Assembly: GCA_001003855.1 (NCBI GenBank)
Contig: LCPX01000006.1
Location: forward strand, 1-20,998
Reading direction: 5' to 3'
From: Candidatus Moranbacteria bacterium GW2011_GWE1_49_15
GTDB taxonomy: Bacteria > Patescibacteriota > Minisyncoccia > Moranbacterales > GWC2-37-73
Length of the DNA stretch: 20,998 bases
The notes under the pieces were generated by a model, which did not search any database, was not told the origin of the DNA, and saw nothing but the letters and a program-made list of their open reading frames with translations. A program made the position numbers and the translations under genes. This document shows, in pieces, positions 1-9,700 of this stretch (position 1 is its first letter; every line of letters starts with the position of its first letter).

Positions 1-354
1 CTCGCCGCGGAAAACCTTCGGGAGACAGACGTTATCCAAAACGGTGAGCGTAGGAATCAAATAGAAAGCCTGGAAAACCATCCCGATGCTAAGTTGATGG
101 AATTCCACCGACTCTTTCTTGGTCATGGTCCTGAGGTTTTTCCCTTGCACGAAAACCTCCCCATAAGTCGGAGCCTGGAGTCCCGAGATGCCGTAAAGAA
201 GGGTCGATTTTCCGCAACCCGAAGGACCGAAGATGATTATATATTCCTCCGGATAAATTTTCACGTCAACGCCGTCCAATGAACGGACTTCGTTGGATTT
301 TCCCTTATTATAGATAACACGAAGCTGATTGACTTCGATTACTGGTTCAGCCAT
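1..354 (-). CDS. ABC transporter ATP-binding protein, LolD/MacB type (partial, C-terminus outside window)
   Basis: This is the first 118 residues of an ABC ATPase; the rest lies to the left of the window. Walker A is GPSGCGKST at residues 43-51 and the Q-loop is MVFQAFYLIPTLTVLDNV, with Gln95. The pattern FQ-x-(F/Y)-LIP-LT-x-x-NV and the N-terminal IEV-x-x-L-x-x-x-Y-x-x-G layout are typical of the LolD/MacB/FtsE-like group, which pairs with FtsX-like permeases for lipoprotein, peptide or macrolide export or for cell-wall control. Signature, Walker B and H-loop are not visible. The ATG at 354-352 is chosen because translation from it enters the ABC fold directly; no Shine-Dalgarno is seen (AAACAAGAA precedes it). 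It has its own promoter and is separated from the giant gene by a terminator. Substrate cannot be told; a MacB-like permease would be expected next door. Confidence 0.93.
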   Translation of the reverse strand, partial: MAEPVIEVNQLRVIYNKGKSNEVRSLDGVDVKIYPEEYIIIFGPSGCGKSTLLYGISGLQAPTYGEVFVQGKNLRTMTKKESVEFHQLSIGMVFQAFYLIPTLTVLDNVCLPKVFRGE

Positions 355-388
355 TTCTTGTTTTTCTTTTTGTTTTACTCACGGATAA

Positions 389-397
389 ATTATAGCA
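389..397 (-). promoter_or_regulatory. Extended -10 promoter (TGCTATAAT) of the left ABC ATPase
   Basis: On the minus strand the sequence reads TTTTGTGCTATAAT, a perfect TATAAT with an upstream TGN. The predicted start of transcription is near 382, giving a leader of about 28 nt. There is no convincing -35. The same 14-mer stands before the ABC importer operon near 20253. Confidence 0.7.
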
Positions 398-420
398 CAA
401 AATTTGGAAAACATGAAACA

Positions 421-445
421 AAAAATGCCTTTGAGGGGCATTTTT
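421..445 (-). terminator. Intrinsic terminator downstream of the giant gene
   Basis: AAAAATGCC (421-429) pairs perfectly with GGCATTTTT (437-445) around a 7-nt loop. Both strands carry a T-run, so it could work in both directions. On the minus strand it lies after the giant gene and its hairpin-rich tail and just before the promoter of the ABC ATPase, so it separates the two units. Confidence 0.8.
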
Positions 446-480
446 CATATAAGAGTTACTCCAAATGGCGAACCTTTTAC

Positions 481-722
481 CCGACCCCTTTCCTGCTTCG
501 GCAGTCCAAACTATCGCTTGGCCACATCCAAGTCGCTACGCTCCCAATAGGGCTTCCGCCCTCTTGTCCTCCTCATTCTTCGTCGGTCACCCCAAGCGTC
601 GTCATTTTATTCCTCCTTGAAAACCCACGGTTTTCAATACTTTCCTTCAACGGGAAACTACCGTTTCCCGACCCCTTCACGCCGACCCCCTTTGGTTTGA
701 CTGGTCGCAGCTTAGCGCTGCG
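481..722 (-). repeat. Hairpin-rich intergenic element with three GGGGTCGG motifs
   Basis: This covers most of the gap between the ABC ATPase (ends 354) and the giant gene (ends 712). The minus-strand motif GGGGTCGG occurs at 689-682, 675-668 and 488-481, all in one orientation and bounding about 210 bp. Between and beside them are hairpins at 493-504 (CTGC-TTCG-GCAG on plus), 506-521 (CCAA/TTGG), 549-562 (AGGGC-TTCC-GCCCT), 617-637 (9-bp arms, 3-nt loop), 651-670 (8-bp arms) and 706-722 (CGCAGC/GCTGCG, with the giant gene's stop codon in the loop). A tiny ORF with a perfect ribosome-binding site lies inside (573-605). No transposase is present. The layout resembles REP/RAYT-type or MITE-like non-autonomous elements, but that is inference from pattern only. 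Confidence 0.5.
573..605 (-). CDS. Possible 10-codon ORF inside the hairpin element
   Basis: The ORF reads MTTLGVTDEE and stops. It is preceded by GGAGG with a 6-nt spacer (AATAAA) before ATG, the only textbook Shine-Dalgarno seen in the whole window, and the 9-bp hairpin at 617-637 ends directly against the GGAGG. Expression is unproven. It may be a relic or a chance ORF carried by the element rather than a functional peptide. It is recorded because the translation signal is far better than that of any real gene here. Confidence 0.2.
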   Translation of the reverse strand: MTTLGVTDEE

Positions 723-3700
723 CCCATCCAAATATATCTTGGAAGTTATTGACGATGATTTGGATGATGTTTTCCTTCCTCTTCGGTGTCAGGAGGGCGA
801 AATCGTTGGATTTAGCCTCGTTGCCGGCAGCATCGATGGATTTGACATTGAAGTAATACACCGCGCCCGGCTTGAAGGTGGTTATGACCGCGATATGCGA
901 GGTGGTCATGACGTCCGAGACGTTGACTTCCGTTTCCTTGCCGGCCTTGCCTTCCTTGTAAACAAGCTTGGTGTCGGCGTTCTCATCGGTCTTCCAGCTA
1001 ATGATGGCTTGGACCTTGTCGTTTTGGGCCAAGGCGCTGTCGGTGCGGACCTGTTCTATCTTTGGGGCGTTTTCATCGGTCGAAGTCGTGAAATTCTGAA
1101 AGACTTCTTCCGTTTCATTGCCGTCCTCGTCGCGGACTTTGAGCTTGAGCCCGAACTCCGTACCGCTGGCCAATCCCTTAAGAACGACTTCGTGCTTGGT
1201 CGCTATTTCCGGCCTTCCCTGGAATCCGGAATTTTCAGCACTGTTCTGGTCAGTGTAAGTCACCAGGGCGTCAGTCGGAACATTGGTAGCAAAAGTTATC
1301 TTCGCTCCATGCTCGGTGATTTCGTCCACCTTGAAATCGGAAATCTTCGGAGGGGATTTCGGCTCGAAGGTGTTGTCGGAAGAAGCGAAGAGGTTTCCAT
1401 TGGAATCTTCACCCTTCACCCTGAAATGATATGTCTGGCCGGATTCCAAATCTGAAATGGTAATCTCATGATCCTTGGTCTTGGCTTGGCTTTCCTTGGT
1501 TTCTCCATAAGAAGTGGTCAGACCGTATTCCACGATGGATGAAGTAGCCTCGCCGGTTTCCCATGTGATGGTCGCCTGATTCAAAGCCTTAGAAAGGACC
1601 TTGACCGAAGAAAGCGAGGATGGCTCCTTGGTGGTCAATGAAAGTTGCGAGGATTGTCCGATATTTCCAGCGGAATCGGAAGTTACGACGGAGAAAAGAT
1701 ATTTGGTAGCCGGGATAAGCCCGTTGAGGACCACGCTGTGGGTCTTCGTGTAATTGGCCACGGAAGAGTTTACCAGAGGATTGGATTCCATCCTGGAGAA
1801 GTCACTTCCGTCAAGATTATAAATCACCGAGCTGTTGGCAAGTTCGTCGGTAGTCCAGGTGACAGTCGCGCTTTCTCCGGTTATTTCGGAAATCTGAGGA
1901 CCGGACAATATCTCAGGCGCGTCCCCGTCGTTGGCGCTCGAACCGGAATCAGAAACCCCTTCCCTGAGCGTCGTGAAAGACGGAAGCAAGGCGTCGCTCT
2001 CAGTTCCGAATCCCCTGTAAGCCTGGATATTAGAATCCACCGAATCCCAACAGGTGATCCTGTAATCGTAAGCGGTCTGCGCAGCTAAATCTATGAGGGG
2101 TATGGAATGGTTTTTCACGAACTCACTATCGGTCGATTTGTCAGTCGTCGCATACTCAGCAACCGCGGCTTCCTTGTATTCGACGAAGCATTTGGCGGAT
2201 TGGTCGGTGGCAAAACTGATGACGGCCCTGTGGTCGGTAAGCACAGAAGGTTGATTAGTCTCGTCAATCGTTATGGACGACAGCGATCCGACCGTCATGA
2301 ACGAGAGATTCGCATGTTCCTCGTCATAAGCCAATATCTTTTCGTTATCGAACGCGTCATTCACCGTGATCTTCACAAAGTATGGTGTCGCCGAAGACAG
2401 TCCACTGAGTTGGATCGTGTGGCTCGTGCTGTATGCTTCTTCGGAGTCGGTAAAAGTTCCAACCAGATTCTTTCCGTTTTCACTGTCATCAACAAGCTCG
2501 GCATTGTCATACACTTCGACGCTGGCGATCGTAGGAAGCGGCAAGTTGCCGTTGTCACTGTCCACCGTATTGAAAGAAACCTTGGCTCCGCTGTTGGTGA
2601 TGTCGGTGATGATGTCGTCAGCCGCCCCGTTTTCGAAGGAAACCTCCGTGTCGGATGAAGCCGTGGCCTCGCCCGGAATGGTGCAGATCGTCTGCGAGAA
2701 GCGTGAGATATTCTCCTCGTCGTCCGCAAAGCGGATGCGGTAGCAATATTTCTTGTCGCTTGAAAGTCCGTTTTGAGTGAAAGAGTTGAGAGCGGAATCA
2801 GTTATGGCGTCCGGACTTTCCGTCCCTTCAGGGTCAGGAACGCAGTCCGCTTCGCCCTTGTCCACCGAACAGATCCCCAACTGGTATCCTCCGAAGCTTC
2901 CGCTTCCTGTCTCCTCGATGGTTTTCCAGGTCAGGTATGAAGCGAAGAAGTTTATCTGGCTGTTCGAAATGTCGGTATATTTGAAATTCTCGGGGGTCTC
3001 CGGTGAGTATGCGGGAAAAGCGCTTTCGTTTCCGGCCACATCCTTGAGCTTGACGCAGACTTTGGCCACGAAGTTGTCGTTGTCATCGACGACCTTCACG
3101 GTGTCGCTTTCGTCCTCAAAGGTGAATTCTTCCACTCCCGCGAAGTCGTCACACGGATCATCCTTGTCCGCCATGACCTTGATGTATCCCTTCATTCCGG
3201 TTTCATCGACGCCGTTCGGGTCTTCCGGCTTCACGGAAACTGTGATTTTCCCATTCTCGACTGAGCGGTCGATGTTCATTATTCCGGTCGGAGCGGCGGT
3301 GTCGACAATGATGTTTTTGTTCTGGGAAAAGGTCGTTCCGGTGATGTCCGTTCCGCTCTGGACGTTGTCGGCCGTATCCAAAACGTTCTGGGTTATCGAG
3401 GAAACCGCGAGGTCGCCCGAGTCTTCCCCTGTGCCCGTATCGCCGACCGTGTATGTTCCGATGATAGTATTTCCGGAAATTCCGGTCTGCGTCCAAGAGA
3501 CTCCCGTGTCGAATGTTAAAGTTAGCGTCGAACCGGATTTGACCTCTTCGCTGTAGGTCACCTCGATCGGGATGACCGATCCGGGTCCGTATATGCCGTC
3601 GGCGGCCGAAGAAGTGATGCTCGTGATCTGAGGAGGAATGCCGTCATAGGTGATCGTATTGTTGGTGGAGCTTCCCGTGTTTCCCGCTCCGTCGGTAAAC

Positions 3701-6700
3701 CTGACATGGACCGTTTCGGTCACTTTGTTTTCGGTGCCGGCCGGAACAATTCCGCCGCAGTCCTCGTCCAGGATATTCCAACTTACCACGGTGGTGGCGT
3801 AATCCGATTTCTGTTCCGGGATTCCGCTGGCGTCGCACCATTCGGTTCCGTCATTGGAGAGCTCGAACCGCATTCCGGAAAGGTCCGGGAAATTGTCGCT
3901 GGTGGAAATTGCAAGGCTTACGGTGTTCGATTTGGTTTCCCCATCCCCGCCGTTGATCGTGACGCTTGCGTCATATGGATTGTCGGTGTCTATCCTGATG
4001 CCATCATCGACATTATTGAAAGCCGGGTCGACTGCGAATTCGTTACCTGGAGCAGTCGTGAGATGGTTATCAATCACGTCGATCGCATCCTGCGAGATGA
4101 CATGCGTGACCTTGAGATTTTCCACATTGTCCCCTCCGGCGACCGGATATGTTCCAACGAGCATCCTTTCGTCTATAACATCAAGCGTCACATCCGTCGC
4201 ACCGGCGATATTCAACCTGACATGCGCGACGCTTCCGGTCTTGAGATTCTCGCTATAATGGGCTTTGACGGTTACGGTTTTTCCGGCATTGAACGATCCG
4301 CTCGCGCTTCCCTCCACGGTCGCGCTGAAACTTTCCAGAGTCGGAGGCTCGGTATCGACGACGATGAGTTTTCCATTGAAATTGTCCGCAGGGAAATCGG
4401 TTTGCACGAATCCGTTTCCGGCGATATCCTTGATTTCGTATCCCGAGGCTATCGTGAATTCGCTGATGTTCAATGCGCTCGTATCATGGGTCGCTCCCTG
4501 GATTACCGTGTATGTTCCGGAAAGGATCTTTTTGGTTCCGTCGAGCGTATCCAGGACGACCTCGTCCTTGGCGGTGTTGTTGATTTTTACCGTCAGCCTT
4601 GCTCCGTTTTGCAGTTCCTCACCGAAGACCGCTTGGACGTTTATCTGCTCGCCGTTGCCGTATACCGATTCGGGAACACCCAGGTCGGATACCAGGCTCG
4701 AAGTAGTGAACGAAACCAGTGCGGGCGCCGTGCGGTCGATGTTCATGTCGCTGGCACTGACAGCATATCCAACGTTGCCGGCTTGGTCGATATGCCTGGC
4801 GCAAAGGTATTTGTCGTTGAACGATTCCTCCGCGATCTGGAATTCGACCCCCGGAGCATAATCGAATCCATTGTTGTCATAGTCATCGTTTTCACAGTTT
4901 GTATCGCCACTGAATACATATCTTGAGGAATCCTGATTTGGTTCGACCACGCTGATATTGATGTTATCCGACGTGGTTGGTCCGACATCGACACCGTCAG
5001 CAAATGAGACTTGCGGATCCATCACGTCAACATTGAGAGGATATCTTGATTTCAGGAACGAAGCATTTCCGGCCAAATCTTGCGCGGTAAAGCAGATATA
5101 GCTTCCATTATTGTTCCCATCGGTGAAATGGATCGCCGTTCCCGATGAATATGCTATACCGGAATCATAGACGAGATCGGAGCAGTTGTCCGTCTGCGAA
5201 GCGAAAACGTATTTCAATGTCGCTCCGTCCAAGTTCGGGTCTTCCACTGTGACCGTCACCGCGTCGTCTTGCGACGGATTCGGATCTACGTCATCCTGTT
5301 CCGACATGGTAAAATCTGGCCCTAAAACATCGATATTGATATCATTTTCACTTGCAAGGTGCGTAACATTGCCAGCTAGGTCTTTGACCTGGGCACAGAC
5401 ATATTTTCCATTATTATTGATGTCATTAAATGTGCCCTCGGTTACTCCTGATTCAAAAATTTCAGCTGAGCCATAGTCCTTGTTTTCATCCGCGCAATCA
5501 TTATCATTAGCCAGGATGTATTTGTATTCTGCCGTGTCCTCGTTTCCGTTCGGATCGGAGGTGGTTATCGCGAAACTGTCGGAGGTGATCGGACCGGCCT
5601 GGATGTCGTCGGTGAATTCAATGACCGGGTCAGTCTTGTCCACGAACAACTCATCGGATTCCGCTCCGGTCGTTTCGTTTCCGGCATTGTCGGAAGCTGT
5701 CACTTTGTAGAAGTAGGTTCCTTCATCAAGACTTGTGTCTTCGTATGAAACGGTGGCTATGTCGGTGATGGTCGTGACGTCCGCGTACGAACCTTCGGCT
5801 CCGGACTTCCTTTGGAGTTTGTATTCCCTGAAATCGCTTCCTCCGTCGTTGGAAACCTGGCTCCAAGAGATGGTCTGGGTTCCGGTGTTGTTCGGGTTAG
5901 GCGAGACCGTCGGCTTGCCTGGGTCGGATGGGCCGGATTTGTCGACGATAAGGACCGACTCGTTTCCAGTGGAGGAGTTATCGGCATTGTCACGCACGTC
6001 TATGCGGTAAGTATAAGTATCTTGCTCAAGATTCGCGTTGTCTTCATACTGGGTCGTTCCTTCCGGCAAAACGGCCAACTCGGTGAAACTTTCGGCTCCT
6101 TTTTTCCTAAGGACGACGTATTCCCTGAATCCGGCTGGGCCGTTGTCGGAAACTCCGCCCCAAACGACAGTCTGGTTTCCGCTGTTGTTCGGATTATTGT
6201 TTATGGCCGAAATGGAAACCGCTTGCGGATCGGTATCATCCACGATCATCGCGGATGAATTCGCGCTGGCCGATGAAACTTTCCCTGCATTGTCCGTCGC
6301 GTAAATCCTATACACGTATGTTCCGTCGGAAAGGTCGGCTTGCTCAGTGAAACTGGTTCCGGCAACTGCCTCCGCACCGGTTACGTCCAAGAAAGCGGAG
6401 TCGTCTTCGGATGACAATTTTCTTTGCAGTTTATATGAAGCCATACCGCTACCGTTTTCCGTCGCAGCATTCCAAGTTATCTCGGGAGTCCTGTCGCTGG
6501 TATATTGCGGAACATTCGGAGCAGTCACCAAAGGAGCGGTCGTGTCCAACGCGATCGTGTCGGAATAGGTCGAAGAAACGTTGCCGGCGTTGTCATGAAA
6601 CCTTCCGAAAATCGTCTTGGTTCCGTCATCGGCCGATGTCGTCCAAGGCAACGTCCAGACTTTACTTGCGCTATATGGCGCGTCGGGAGTCTGCCAAACT

Positions 6701-9700
6701 ATGAAGTTGTCGAAATATGCGGTTTCCAAATTTGCCGTGACACCGTCCGTATCTCCGAGATAGAGGTTAAGCTTCATGCTTCCTGCAATATAATTTCCAC
6801 TGCTATATCTATAAAAGTTTATCCAACCATTTGAATCATTGTCTGAAATATAACAATTTATTATACCGTTTTCCCTTTTAGCCCTAAGCTTTCCGGTCTT
6901 TTGAGGAGTGTAAGCCACATAACCTGCCGGGGTAGATCCATTCACATCATTAGACCATCCGCCTACGCTTGTATTGGCACCGTCAACTCTTGCACTGCAC
7001 TGCCATTGAGAATACGGTGCGGTTGGGCTTTGCACCTGAAGCATCGCGTACTTCACGCCAGAGGTGGTTGAAAGTCCTGTGATATCATAATCAACTTGGG
7101 CATCAAAATCCTCTCCTGCTGCCACGGCGGTTGATTTCATATCGACTCTTGGCCACGCGTTAACTGCCGATGTCGAAGTTATTTTCAATCTTCCGTTATC
7201 GATACCGGAAGTTCCTGTACCCACATTCGCAGTCCATTTGTTCGTGTCCAAATTCGCAGCGCCAAAATCATCGCTCAAATCCTGGTTTCCATAACTCGCA
7301 CTTGCCAACTCGGATCCCCCGGAATCGGTCGCGTCGTTAGTGACCGTCACGTTCTCCGAAGTCGTGTAAGCGGCGTCGCTGTTGATCGTGAAATTCGAAG
7401 CTGTCGGAGCGGTTTGGTCCCAAGTCAGAATGAATTCGTCATAACCCTCGTTTCCTGCCTGGTCGGTGGCGGTGAGCCTGATCACGTGGCTTCCATTAGC
7501 GCTCGCGCTGATCGTGGTCGTGGCGGCGTTAGCGGTTCCAAAAGACACGGCTCCAGGTCCGGACCAAGCATACGTCACGACTCCGCTTCCCATTCCGTCA
7601 TCGGCGCTTCCGGTTTGAGTGAACTGGCTTCCCTTGGTCTGGTTGTCCCCCGCGCTGACCGTAGGAGCCTGGTTGTCGACAACCACATTGGAAAGATTCG
7701 CCGTCGGAGCGTCGGAAACGGTCGCGTTGCCGGCTTCGTCTTCAAGCTGTCCGGCGGTCATGGAAATATCCGAAATCTTGAGGTCCTGATTGACTTCGCT
7801 CGCCTCGCTTCCGACCGTGTAGGTACACTGGGCGGACGATGCGAGTTCCGGTATCGAAATGTTGACGTCGCAAGTCTGTCCGTTGTTGAAAGCGACCACG
7901 AGTTCGCCTCCTTCGGTTTTCACTTGTTCGGAGAAATTCAAGGTGACGACTATCGGTTCGTTTTCCTTATAGTAATCTTCTGTCGCGGTCGCGCTGGTGA
8001 TCTCCGGACCTTTGCCGTCGGCTCTGACATTAAGCGAAGTCGTCGCCGGAGCCGATGGGTCAGTAATGGCGTTTCCGAAAGCGTCAGTTATCGTTCCCGT
8101 GATCGGGTTGACCGAAATCAGGGAAACATTGTCCGTCTCATCTCCAGCGTTGACCGATAAGGAACAATCCTTGTTCTGAAGGGTTTCATCGGCTATGTTC
8201 ACCAGACAGCTCGATATGTGCCCCTCTCCCATATCGAAAGTGAGCAGCAAATCCCCTGTGGTCTTCACCGGCTCGGAAAATTCCACCGTCACAGGTATCG
8301 TTCCTATCCCAAAGATCGTCTCTTCGGAGTTCGCCGAAATCGCCGAAACGCCCGGGTCCTCAAGGTCCAGCTCGACTAGCTGGCTTGCGGTCCCTTGCGA
8401 ACTGAAGTTCCAGCCGTCGCTGGCCACCACCTTGAGTGTCATGCTTTCATATTTTCTTCCGTCGAGTCCGAGATTGGTGTCGGCTTTCGGCTCCCAAGTC
8501 TGGTTGACGATCGCCTGGTCCGCGCTGTCCTTGGTTGAAAAATTCTTAGCCAAGATGAACACTTCGTCATTGATAGCATGAGCCGTTTTAACCGTCTGGA
8601 AAGAATTGTTTCCTCCAAAAGAGGCGTTTCTAGTGACTCCGCTGAGCGTCACGGTCGGCGTCGTGTCTGATTTTCCGGTATATGATATGAGTTCCGAACC
8701 GATCAAAATCGTTCCGGCGCTCGGGATAGGCATGTCGGCGTCATTGAAAAGATCGATGGTCGCCGGCGTGGTCGAATCGTCCAAGGCCGTGCTGAGCTCT
8801 ATCTTATTGTTCGAGTCCGGCTGGTAGAAAAGCGAGGTGTAAAGGCTCGTCTGGTTTCCGTTGTCCGGATCCATATCCTCCGCGCTGGTTTCATACGCTT
8901 TGAAAGAAACCGGCACCGTTCCGTCGGAGTTTTGGATTATAGTGTTCGGAATTTCCACGGTCGGCGCGGTGTTGAAGGAATAGGTAAGCTGGACGCTGTC
9001 AACCGAAGGCCTGTCCGTCCCGTCGGAGGATTTCATAAAAACGGCGTATTGGATCCATTTGTTGTCGTAGTCCGAAAGGGCGACATTGGTGATGTCGTCG
9101 ACTTCGGTCGTGAAATATTGGTCGTCCGCGGGGAAATCCGTGTCTCCCTTGCCCGCGGCGCAGACGCTCGGTCCGCACCATCCGGATCCATTGGCCCAAT
9201 CAGGCGAACTCGTCCCCGAGGCGGTCCTGATTAAAAATTTCACCGATCCACCGACCGGAGACAAGCCTCCCGCCTGCCAATTGATTTTCTCTACCGTGGA
9301 TTCATCGCTATTCGTATTAAAAGGAGAAGAGAATATTTTCTTAAAATCAGAAGTCGGGTATCCCGTAGAGTAATTTATTGACACCTGACTGAGCGACGGA
9401 GTTGAAGTCAGATCGGTCGGCGCCGCCAAAGTCGCCTTATATTGGAAATATTGCTCCCCGGAAGTCATGCATGCGGATGATGGCGTCCCGCCGTTTACCA
9501 CTGAACAGTTTTCCCAGGATTTGGCGGAATCCTCTCCAGAGCAAGCGCTGTCGTCGCAGGATCTGGTAGCCATGGAGACCGCTCCCGTGCCCGAAGCATT
9601 GATCCAGCTCACCGTATTCCAGTCTGTAATCGGAGAAGTCATGTCCACAGGGGCCGAAGTATACGTACCCGATTCAGCATAAAACCCCGTGCTTGTCGCA

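Noticed and set aside
481..722. CRISPR array
   Set aside because: The GGGGTCGG motifs are 8 bp and unevenly spaced (14 bp and about 190 bp apart), with no uniform repeats or spacers.
358..1455. Long plus-strand frame of 365 codons, and many others opposite the giant gene
   Set aside because: They lie antisense to a real gene with strong codon structure. The translations are low in conserved motifs and have no promoter; they are shadow frames.
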